Made by a program: the position numbers and the translations under genes
In this document: positions 1 through 6,603 of the stretch, in pieces
How positions within the stretch are numbered: the stretch's first letter is position 1
Layout: each line of letters starts with the position of its first letter
Origin: Candidatus Rifleibacteriota bacterium
Lineage (GTDB): Bacteria; UBP17; UBA6191; JACPRK01
NCBI GenBank assembly: GCA_016213865.1
Contig: JACQZL010000071.1
Span: forward strand, 1 to 10,230
Reading direction: 5' to 3'
Length of the DNA stretch: 10,230 bases
Notes under the pieces: model-generated
Told to the model about the DNA's origin: nothing
Seen by the model: the letters and a program-made list of their open reading frames with translations, nothing else
Database searches by the model: none

Positions 1-438
1 GAAACTGCCTCCGCCCATGTCCGGGGGCATCGTCAACGTGCTGAGCCCAGCGGACGTCCAGGAGGGATCTTGCCCCTCTTTCCAGGCGTGAATCACGCTG
101 TTCGTGACTCCGCGATCAAACCAGATGAAGTGAGCCTCGCGATGTCCGTTCTGATCGAAGTCAGTCAAGAAGAACAACGTCTCGGAATAGTCGAAGGCGG
201 CGGGAGCAGTGCCAACCCAGTTGCAGAAGCCGCTGATCGAATGGCGGGCACACTTCCTGAGACGGTCGAGGCCGAAGCGAACTCGCCCCACGAGTTGGGC
301 CTCGTCTTCGACCCGACTGTAGACGCTGACGCCGCGCTGCAGGAAGAGGGCCAGAACGATCGACATGCTGCCCGAGATCAGCACGACGATGATCAACTCC
401 AGCAAGGTGAACGCGCGGCGATTTACGGTGCGTGGCAT
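1..438 (-). CDS. Prepilin-type protein, GspJ/PulJ-like position (partial, C-terminus off the left edge)
   Basis: The visible 146 residues begin with a class III (prepilin) signal: a short basic leader (PRTVNRR), then A9|F10 followed by TLLE, with Glu at +5 of the mature protein and a hydrophobic helix to about residue 33. After the helix come 'VEDEAQLVGRVRFGLDRLRKCARHS' type residues and a beta-rich portion (ETLFFLTDFDQNG), the layout of minor pseudopilins such as GspJ/PilW. The cleavage site has Ala at -1 rather than the usual Gly. The start is ATG at 438; no good Shine-Dalgarno is seen, but the upstream pseudopilin stops only 6 nt earlier, so translational coupling is likely. The protein would be inner-membrane inserted, processed by a prepilin peptidase and built into a pseudopilus tip or type IV-like pilus. 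Assignment to J rather than another minor class is inference from gene order and length. Confidence 0.8.
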   Translation of the reverse strand, partial: MPRTVNRRAFTLLELIIVVLISGSMSIVLALFLQRGVSVYSRVEDEAQLVGRVRFGLDRLRKCARHSISGFCNWVGTAPAAFDYSETLFFLTDFDQNGHREAHFIWFDRGVTNSVIHAWKEGQDPSWTSAGLSTLTMPPDMGGGSF

Positions 439-444
439 GAGAGG

Positions 445-1371
445 TCAGAAATGGGGAAACCCCGTGGTGCGATCGATGGTGATGGTGATGGCGTTGGGCG
501 GCGCGTAGTTGGCGGACGCAGCGGCCTCGAAAGTCGCGAACTCGATGGTCATGTCGGGCCAGAATTGCGGATTCAGCGACGGAGCAGCAGGAGTGTCGGG
601 ACAGGGGGTGAACTTGAAGACTCCGTCCGGACTATAGGTCACATCCGCAATCCGGTCATCGTAGAAGTCGCAGGAGTAGGGGGCCGCCGCACGAACAAGC
701 GGCCTTTGCGGCGTGCCGGTGAGCGCGTTTGGACTCGCCGGAACCGGTTGATCGAAGCCTACCGTTCCGTAGGAACCGGCATTGGCGAAAGTCTGTCGCT
801 CATTGATGCGTGTTATCCGAACATCCGGGTCCAACTCGAACGCTGTGTCGAGCTTGATGCTCGCCAGAGACCTTGGAAAGGGCGTTCCGGGGGGGTTGAA
901 CGTCGCAGCGATCCCGTAAGTTTGCATGATGGGCACCCAGGTGACGTTCCCTGTGATAGCCACATCGTAATTCGGCCACGGCCTCAGAACCGCAGGGAAG
1001 ACCGTCGACGGCAACACGTCCTGTTGGGTCGTGGCTGATGCCGGCTGACGATGCCAGCACTCGACCGGCGCCGAGAACACGAACTGATGCTGCCCGTACG
1101 TCGTCATCGTGTCCGGCGCGAAGAGGTCAGTGGCTGTCGCGCACCGGACAACCTGGTGAAACCGTACCTTCCAGGTCTTGCCCTCCGAGAGCGCCCGCTC
1201 TCGCGCGATGCGCAGCGTGCCCAGCACCCGCGACGCCTGCCCCTTCAGCTTCATGTACGGCACCTTCGAGGTCAACGCGACGGCGCCGGTGCCGGTGATG
1301 ACCAGCACGATCATCACCACCACCAGCAACTCCAGCAGCGTGAAACCCCGGCGCTGAACGCAGCGCGTCAT
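445..1371 (-). CDS. GspH/FimT-like pseudopilin
   Basis: This 308-residue protein starts MTRCVQRRG|FTLLELLVVV: a prepilin leader with cleavage expected after G9, Glu14 at +5 and a hydrophobic helix to about residue 33. The segment after the helix (ASRVLGTLRIARERALSEGKT, in part) matches the GspH/FimT pattern, in which a helix rich in L, R and A with 'AR.RA' precedes the beta-sheet domain. The protein is longer than typical GspH (about 150-200 residues), so the globular domain is enlarged. The start at 1371 is supported by GGAGG at 1379-1383 with 7 nt spacing. It is the first recognisable gene of a minus-strand operon whose next gene begins 6 nt after its stop. It probably acts as a minor subunit of a type II secretion or type IV pilus-like filament. 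The H/FimT class is a moderate call; the prepilin nature is clear. Confidence 0.85.
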   Translation of the reverse strand: MTRCVQRRGFTLLELLVVVMIVLVITGTGAVALTSKVPYMKLKGQASRVLGTLRIARERALSEGKTWKVRFHQVVRCATATDLFAPDTMTTYGQHQFVFSAPVECWHRQPASATTQQDVLPSTVFPAVLRPWPNYDVAITGNVTWVPIMQTYGIAATFNPPGTPFPRSLASIKLDTAFELDPDVRITRINERQTFANAGSYGTVGFDQPVPASPNALTGTPQRPLVRAAAPYSCDFYDDRIADVTYSPDGVFKFTPCPDTPAAPSLNPQFWPDMTIEFATFEAAASANYAPPNAITITIDRTTGFPHF

Positions 1372-1530
1372 CGGCCCCCCTCCACGGCGGTCGCCGGGCC
1401 CGGCCGCCTGCCGGCCATGACTGCAGTTCTCGTCAGGTCAGTCCTCATCGGTCCGGCCTCTGCCCTCTCACGCCTCGCCTCCATCTTACCTCTCGAGCCG
1501 GATCGGCGACAACAAATCGCCTGCGGATCA

Positions 1531-1560
1531 TTGCTCATTCCACGGCATCGGCGCTATATT
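1531..1560 (+). promoter_or_regulatory. Candidate sigma70-type promoter for the tandem prepilin operon
   Basis: TTGCTC at 1531-1536 and TATATT at 1555-1560 are separated by 18 bp. The -10 matches the consensus at 5 of 6 positions, the -35 only at 3 of 6. Transcription would start near 1567, giving a leader of about 75 nt before the ATG at 1641. It lies in the 269-bp divergent region between the pseudopilin operon and the tandem prepilins. I see no comparably good promoter for the minus-strand genes in the same region. Confidence 0.4.
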
Positions 1561-1569
1561 CTCACTGAG

Positions 1570-1592
1570 CAACCCACATCCCATGCGGGTTG
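1570..1592 (+). other. Stem-loop in the prepilin leader
   Basis: CAACCC at 1570-1575 pairs with GGGTTG at 1587-1592, and after one A/C mismatch CAT pairs with ATG around a CCC loop. If the promoter at 1531-1560 is real, this hairpin sits within the first 30 nt of the mRNA. Such 5' hairpins often protect transcripts of abundant proteins; a regulatory role is inference. It lacks a following U-run, so it is not a convincing terminator. Confidence 0.35.
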
Positions 1593-1593
1593 T

Positions 1594-1609
1594 TGTGACC
1601 TATGTCACC
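1594..1609. promoter_or_regulatory. CRP/FNR-family-like operator palindrome
   Basis: TGTGACCTATGTCACC matches the CRP core consensus TGTGA-N6-TCACA at 9 of 10 conserved positions; the inner GTGAC/GTCAC arms are a perfect inverted repeat. It lies downstream of the predicted start of transcription for the tandem prepilin operon and 31 nt before its ATG, where a bound regulator would block rather than activate that promoter. It could instead act on an unseen divergent promoter. Binding by a CRP-family protein is inference from the motif alone. Confidence 0.4.
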
Positions 1610-1640
1610 AAAACCAGCACCAGCAACCGCGGAGGCCTCC

Positions 1641-2405
1641 ATGCGACGACCCGATCGAGCCGGTTTCACCGCCATCGAACTCGTCATCGTGGTGACCATC
1701 ATCGGCATCCTCGCCGCCACCGGCATCGGCAAGTACCAGCACTACACCACCGTCGCGCGCCGCTCGAGCTGCCTCGCCAACCAGGACCAGATCCTGGCCG
1801 CCGTGAAGGCGGTCGAGGCCGATCGAGGCGCTCTCGACCCCAACACGGTCATGCGGTTCTGGTACAACGGCGTCATCGACGACGCCCACATCGCGCCTTC
1901 CCTGGCCACCTCTCAGACCAATTACCGCACCTGGGTCGGAGCGGTGCCCCCGGGCTGGTCGCCCACCTTCAACGGCACTACCAGCGCCCAGAACGACACG
2001 GTGCTGGCCAAGGCCCAGGACACCCAGATCTTCCGCTGCCCCGAGGATATCCGCATCTCAGGTCCCCAGTACACTCGGTACTCCAAGTTGAGCGGCATGG
2101 AGCCCGAGCCTGAGAGTTCGCCCCTCTCTCAGACCTACACCTATGCGAAGATGGTCGTCACCCCACGTTCCGGCTTCGCGTTCGATCTGGGTGGCGCTGC
2201 AGATGACCCGCTCGAAGGTTACAACTGGATGACCCAGAGCATCGAGTGGAACAACTCGACCTTCGTCTTCTGCCGGCGCTGGGGACGACGCGATTCCGGC
2301 ATAGCCGGCACCGGCGTGCTCAACAACGCCACCACCGATTCCAGCTACTTGCCCGTACAGGAGCGACTGATGGCCCACACGGCGGCCGTCTCGACTGCCC
2401 GATGA
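1641..2405 (+). CDS. Prepilin-type protein with conserved FRCPED and DPLEGYNW blocks (first of tandem pair)
   Basis: This 254-residue prepilin has leader MRRPDRAG|FTAIELVIVV: cleavage after G8, Glu13 at +5, hydrophobic helix to about residue 30. 'ARRSSCLANQDQI' follows (residues 39-51), then an extended globular domain with FRCPED (131-136), DPLEGYNW (189-196) and FVFCRR (208-213). Three cysteines (44, 133, 211) are shared with the next gene. The ATG at 1641 is chosen over an in-frame ATG 39 nt upstream because it has GGAGG at 1631-1635 with 5 nt spacing and gives a normal short prepilin leader. It overlaps the next gene by ATGA, so the two are translationally coupled. The family resembles GspG-like prepilins with large C-terminal domains; whether it forms a pilus, pseudopilus or surface structure cannot be told here. 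Confidence 0.85.
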   Translation: MRRPDRAGFTAIELVIVVTIIGILAATGIGKYQHYTTVARRSSCLANQDQILAAVKAVEADRGALDPNTVMRFWYNGVIDDAHIAPSLATSQTNYRTWVGAVPPGWSPTFNGTTSAQNDTVLAKAQDTQIFRCPEDIRISGPQYTRYSKLSGMEPEPESSPLSQTYTYAKMVVTPRSGFAFDLGGAADDPLEGYNWMTQSIEWNNSTFVFCRRWGRRDSGIAGTGVLNNATTDSSYLPVQERLMAHTAAVSTAR

Positions 2406-3169
2406 ACTCCAGACTCTTCTCCACCAGGCGCGGCTTCACCGCGATCGAACTCATCATCGTCGTCGTCATCATTGGTGTCTTGGCTGCCGCCGGGATGACG
2501 AAGTACAAGGACTTCACCTCCACCGCCCGCAAGTCCTCCTGCCTGTCGAACCTCGAGCATATCAAGTCGGCCGTGCAGCTCGCAGAGAACAGGTACGGCG
2601 CCTTGACCAGTGGTTCAGTCATCCGCTTCCAAGCCTCCGGGGCCATCGACCCGACTCACCTGGGCGGCACCACAACCGCTAACTATCTCATCTGGATGAA
2701 CTCCGTCCCGCCGCCCTGGGGGCCTACGAACGCCGCGAACAACGACAAGGTCGTCACCGAGTCCCAGGACGCCCGCATCTTCCGCTGTCCCGAGGACGTC
2801 AACAACCTCGGCTCGACCTACACCGGCATCAGCGACCTGAACACCGGCAAGAGCCAGTCCGCCGACCTCTGCACCTACACCTTCGCCAAGGCCGGTACCA
2901 CTTCTGCTGCTCGGCCCACTCTTGCCTTCGTGCCCGCGATACCGCTCATCGCGCCCGCCACGGCCGATCCTCTCGAGGGCTACAACTGGGTCACTCAGCC
3001 GATCGAGTACAAGAACAGCAGCCTCGTCTTCTGCCGCCGCTACGGCCTCAGAAACGATCTCACTACCGGAACGTCGGGTATCACCGCCTCCGTCGCCACC
3101 GACGTCAAGTACTACCCCGGCGGGCAGGAGCGACGTCTGGCCCACAGCAGCTACGCCCCTGCGCAGTGA
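2402..3169 (+). CDS. Prepilin-type protein, paralogue of the preceding gene (second of tandem pair)
   Basis: The protein has 255 residues, with leader MNSRLFSTRRG|FTAIELIIVV: cleavage after G11 and Glu16 at +5. It aligns with its neighbour along its whole length: AR-SSCL-N after the helix, VPP-W around residue 103, IFRCPED (126-132), DPLEGYNW (189-196), LVFCRR (208-213), QER near the C-terminus. Cysteines 47, 129 and 211 correspond to the three in the first protein; Cys157 is extra. The start is the ATG overlapping the upstream stop (ATGA, 2402-2405); an upstream in-frame start would destroy the prepilin leader position. The pair clearly arose by duplication and has diverged substantially in the loops. 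Co-expression from one mRNA suggests two subunits of one filament or heteromeric surface structure, which is inference. Confidence 0.85.
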   Translation: MNSRLFSTRRGFTAIELIIVVVIIGVLAAAGMTKYKDFTSTARKSSCLSNLEHIKSAVQLAENRYGALTSGSVIRFQASGAIDPTHLGGTTTANYLIWMNSVPPPWGPTNAANNDKVVTESQDARIFRCPEDVNNLGSTYTGISDLNTGKSQSADLCTYTFAKAGTTSAARPTLAFVPAIPLIAPATADPLEGYNWVTQPIEYKNSSLVFCRRYGLRNDLTTGTSGITASVATDVKYYPGGQERRLAHSSYAPAQ

Positions 3170-3175
3170 GGGTGG

Positions 3176-3217
3176 AGACTGCGGGCGATAGGCTGTAGAC
3201 TGTAGGCTGCAGGCACC
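3176..3217. repeat. Degenerate heptamer tandem repeat, consensus AGRCTGY
   Basis: Beginning 7 nt after the prepilin stop, about six consecutive 7-mers can be read in register. The clearest are at 3176-3182 (AGACTGC), 3190-3196 (AGGCTGT), 3197-3203 (AGACTGT) and 3204-3210 (AGGCTGC); those at 3183-3189 and 3211-3217 are decayed. The block is non-coding and fills most of the gap before the zinc-ribbon gene. Short heptanucleotide tandem repeats of this sort are known as dispersed intergenic repeats in several bacterial groups. Confidence 0.6.
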
Positions 3218-3279
3218 GTTCCCCACCGGCGCGGCTAGCCTGCCGCCCGCTTCACGCTCTCGAATCCCCGATCCATCCC

Positions 3280-4263
3280 TTGTCGGAGCTGCTGGTCATA
3301 GAAGACAAAGAGGTGTGCCCGCGCTGCGGGGACATCGTGGCCGACGGCAGCGGCAGCTGCTACAAGTGCTCCCTCGAGAGCGCCAAGGCCGGGATGACGA
3401 GCACCGTCTTCACGCTGCTCGACTTCTCGCTGGCGTTCATGCTGAGGCTCGTCGGCCTCAACGTCGTCGCCATGCCGCTGATGCTGCTGGCCCTCTACTC
3501 GTCCTACCTCACGCTCCGCCACCTGGGAAATTTCCGCCGGGTCACCGCCACGGCCGGCACCGACACCCGCGAAGACGTGAGCCTCGTCCGGGTGATGACC
3601 TCGCTCTCTCCGGTCTTCTTCACCTTCTCCATCCTCTCCGGCTACCCGGGCACCTTCTTCGTCAGCCTGGTGATGAGTTCCATCTCGCTGGCGTTCTTCT
3701 ACAACCTGCAGAAGGCCCAGGTCGACCGCCACCTGGCGCTCCCTCGCAGCTCGGCCGAGATGCTCCAGCAAGACATCCTGCGCACGATCGCCGGCTCGGA
3801 GCGCAACCTCAAGGGCCTCCTGGCCTCGAGCCTGGCCCCCAAGATCGAGAGCCTCAGCAACACCCTGGCGAGCCTCAAGTCCAAGAAGAACCAGCTCGAC
3901 ACGGTCTACAAGAGCTACAACGTCAAGGAGATCAAGGGGGAGATCGACCGCCTCAAGCGCGAGTTGACCGGCGAGACCGACGAGCGCATCAAGCGCGCCC
4001 TCACCAAGAGCCTCCAGATCTCCGAGTCGATGCTCGAGAGCTACAAGAAGATGGAGAGCATGCGCCGGCTCTACGATGTCCAGATGGACATCATCGGCAA
4101 GAACATGAAGAACCTTCACATGAAGGTCGCCACGCTCAACCTCTCCGACGACGTGACGCGCGGCGTCGAGAAGGACATCGAGAAGCTCGAGACCGAGATC
4201 AAGGTCATCGAGGAGAGCTTCCTCGACGTCAGCGACATCCTGCAGGGATTGCCCGAGGCTTGA
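3280..4263 (+). CDS. Zinc-ribbon, membrane and coiled-coil protein of unknown function
   Basis: This 327-residue protein has three parts. Residues 13-30 form a zinc ribbon, CPRC-x10-CYKC. Residues about 43-80 and 104-145 are strongly hydrophobic, giving probably three or four transmembrane segments. Residues about 160-320 are charged and heptad-like (for example LKSKKNQLDTVYK, EIDRLKRELTGET), a predicted long coiled coil. It would be an inner-membrane protein with the zinc ribbon and coiled coil probably cytoplasmic. The start is uncertain: the first possible codon is TTG at 3280, with no in-frame ATG or GTG upstream back to the stop at 3196 and no clear ribosome binding site. GTG at 3313, directly before the first Cys, is the alternative, and the ATG at residue 39 would remove the zinc ribbon. 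I do not recognise a named family. The minus strand is also open through this gene, but its translation has the Asp/Glu/Leu/Val bias of an antisense shadow. Confidence 0.75.
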   Translation: MSELLVIEDKEVCPRCGDIVADGSGSCYKCSLESAKAGMTSTVFTLLDFSLAFMLRLVGLNVVAMPLMLLALYSSYLTLRHLGNFRRVTATAGTDTREDVSLVRVMTSLSPVFFTFSILSGYPGTFFVSLVMSSISLAFFYNLQKAQVDRHLALPRSSAEMLQQDILRTIAGSERNLKGLLASSLAPKIESLSNTLASLKSKKNQLDTVYKSYNVKEIKGEIDRLKRELTGETDERIKRALTKSLQISESMLESYKKMESMRRLYDVQMDIIGKNMKNLHMKVATLNLSDDVTRGVEKDIEKLETEIKVIEESFLDVSDILQGLPEA

Positions 4264-4298
4264 GGCTGGGAGTTCGGCAAGAGGTACTTGAATCCATC

Positions 4299-4317
4299 CT
4301 GGGGACGCCGTCCCCAG
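4299..4317. terminator. Perfect palindrome between convergent genes, terminator-like or REP-like
   Basis: CTGGGGAC and GTCCCCAG form an 8-bp perfect stem around a GCC loop. The element sits in the 70-bp gap between two convergent genes (stops at 4263 and 4334), where a bidirectional terminator would be expected. Neither side has a clear T-run, so it is at best an atypical intrinsic terminator. Short GGGGAC/GTCCCC palindromes also occur as dispersed repeats in many genomes, so a REP-like element is the alternative. Confidence 0.45.
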
Positions 4318-4333
4318 CAGGTTCTCAATACCT

Positions 4334-6603
4334 CTACCCCAGCCCCAGCGCCCGGATGACTCGCGGCAGGCGGCTCGACTTGAACTCGTCCAGGTCCTTC
4401 TTGCCGTCCCACAGCATGCGGTAGGCCTCGCCCTGGCTGACGCGCATCCCGCCCAGCACCTCTTGACGAAGTGGTTGCGCAGCACTTCGCGCGGGTAATC
4501 CTTCAACAACAGGTTCAGGGTGTTGCGCGCCAGGCGCCGGACCACGTCGGGGTTGCGACGGCCCCCGGAGGTGACGCCGCCCCGGTGGAAGGCGACTGCG
4601 GCGGGGACGTAAAGGCAGCGATAGCCCCATAGGTTGGCCCTGAGCGAGAGATCGACGTCTTCGAGGTAGCTCTCGAAATCCTCGTCGAAGAAGCCGAGGT
4701 CTTCGAGCATGCGATGGCGGTAGAGCGCCGCGCAGGCGCTGGCGCCGAAGAGGAAGCCCTTCTCGTTGAAGCGAGGGCCGTCTTCCTCGCCGCTGCCTCG
4801 ACTGAAGGCAAAGCCGCAGAGCGTCACGCTGTCGCCGGCGCTGTCGAGCAGCCGGCGGTCGTCGTGGCGCAGGACGCGGCTGGCGGCGAAACCGGCGGCG
4901 GGCGTCTTCGCGAGCGCCGTGACCAGCTCGCCCAGCCAGGTGGGTTGCACGGTGGCGTCATCGTTGAGCAGCGCGACGTACTCGCCCCGGGACGCGCGGA
5001 TGCCGGCGTTGACGGCGGCAGCGAACCCCGGCCGGGCTGCGGGCGGCAACCAGCGGCAGAAGGGATAGCGATCGGCCAGCTCGCCCGCCGGTTCGCCGCT
5101 GACCACCAGCACTTCGACGGGCCGGTGCTGCTGTGCGGCGAGCGACGCGAGGCACTCGTCGAGGAGTTCGGCGCCGGCGACGTGAGGGACGATGACGCTC
5201 ACGCCGTGGCGCTCGTGCTGGATGGCCGGTCCGCGATAGCCGCGTTTGACGGTGTGCTCGAGCCAGGCCGACTGCATACCGGCGACGATCGTCTCGAGTT
5301 CCTTCGAGGAGAGCGAATCGGTGGAAACCTCGGTGGTGCGGTAGCCGTCGAAGCGCCCGTAGTTGTCGCTCTGCAGGTGGCCCTTGGAGAGGAGCTCTTC
5401 GTGATAGCGGCTGCCGACGAACGGCGTGGCGATGGAGAACTGGGCCGAGTGGGGATCGAGCGAGAGGGCCAGCGCCCGGGTCTTGAGCGCGGTCTCGCGG
5501 GTCTCGCCCGGCAGTCCGAACGCGAAGGTGAGGTGCATCCGGATGCCCAGCTCCTGGGTGATCCGGCAGTTCTCGATCGCCTTCTCGATGATGAGCGCCT
5601 TGCCGCAGTCGCTGACGATCTGCTGGTCGGCCGATTCGATGCCGTACTTCACGGCGGTCAGGCCCGAGCGCTTCAGGTTCTCGAGCAGTTCGCGGTCCAT
5701 CAGGTCGGCCCGACACATGGCGGCCCAGGGGACCTTCAGGCGTCGGCGCTGTAGCTCGGCGGCGATGGCCATCATGCGTTCGCGGCCGATGTTGAACGTA
5801 TCGTCGTCGAAGTAGATGGAACGGAAGCCCCAGTCCTTGACGAGGAACTCCATCTCGTCGACGATGCTGGCGGCCGAGCGGGGCCGGTACTTGTTGTTGC
5901 CGTACATCATCTGCGGCCAGACGCAGAAGTTGCAGTGGTAGGGGCAGCCTCGCGAGCCCCAGACCTGTGCCGACGGCTGGGGGATGTCGCCCGGCTCGTC
6001 ATGGTAGCGGTCCATGGGGAACAGGTGACGCGCGGGCCAGGGGTAGTCGTCGCAACGGCCGAGGCCGTCGCGCCGTCCGGTGGCCACGGCGGTGCCGTCG
6101 GGCGCGCGGCAGACCAGGCCGCGGATGGCGGTGAAGTCGGTGCTGCCCAGCTCCATCGTGTTGGCCAGGTCGACGAGCGTGGTCTCGTACTCGCCGACGA
6201 AGCTGACGTCGACGGTGGGGGTTTGATCCAGAAAATCGGGCCGGAACATCGGCGCGTGCATGCCGGCCATGCCGTAGAGGGCGCGCGGGACGACCTGTCG
6301 CAGGCGGCTGACGACTCCCAGATCTTCTTCCAGCGAGGGGGTCGAAGTCTCGCTGAAGACGAAGTCGGGCTGGAAATCCTGGGCCCGCCGGATGTAGTCG
6401 TCCTGCTCGAGGCCCTCGGCCACGCCGTCGCACACGGCGACCGTGTGGCCCGCGTCGGTCAGCATGGTTGCGGCATAGGCCATGTAGAACGGAAACGGCA
6501 TGTAGGTGCCGCTCTTGTCCTCGAAGTGGGGCCACCGGGAGCCGGCCCGGACGAAGTAGAGGTTCTCGCGGTACCAGGGCGGGTTTCCAAGGAAGATCTT
6601 CAT
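4334..6603 (-). CDS. Fused B12-binding radical SAM enzyme and family 2 glycosyltransferase, with a frameshift near its C-terminus
   Basis: Domains in order: a cobalamin-binding-like Rossmann region (about 1-150; it lacks the DxHxxG motif, as many members do, and keeps VGEYE at 136-140). Next, a radical SAM core with the iron-sulfur motif CPYHCNFC (Cys220, 224, 227), YFDDDTF (264-270), YGIESA (320-325) and GLPGET (363-368). Last, a family 2 glycosyltransferase (about 467-700) with VSVIVP (468-473), LLNDDA (545-550, metal/nucleotide-sugar motif) and EDVDLSLR (648-655). Radical SAM enzymes of this type catalyse radical chemistry such as methylation on unreactive carbons; the glycosyltransferase half would transfer a sugar, so joint modification of a glycan or lipid-linked intermediate is inferred. 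The frame of residues 1-714 breaks near 4459-4464: one missing base shifts it, and the adjacent frame supplies a fitting 41-residue tail to the TAG at 4334 (about 756 residues in all). Without the repair the frame runs antisense to 3235. The ATG overlaps the upstream stop (ATGA). Confidence 0.8.

Noticed and set aside
70..1038. Long plus-strand open frame
   Set aside because: It is antisense to two clear prepilin-type genes and has no recognisable domain or ribosome binding site.
3235..4333. Minus-strand continuation of the radical SAM frame, antisense to the zinc-ribbon gene
   Set aside because: Its translation is rich in Asp/Glu/Leu/Val/Ala repeats typical of the antisense of a coiled-coil gene, while the plus strand has a clear zinc ribbon, membrane segments and coiled coil. 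A one-base shift near 4460 explains the missed stop.
4714..5754. Long plus-strand open frame within the radical SAM region
   Set aside because: It lies opposite the radical SAM and glycosyltransferase motifs and shows shadow composition (Ala/Gly/Arg/Val/Asp rich).
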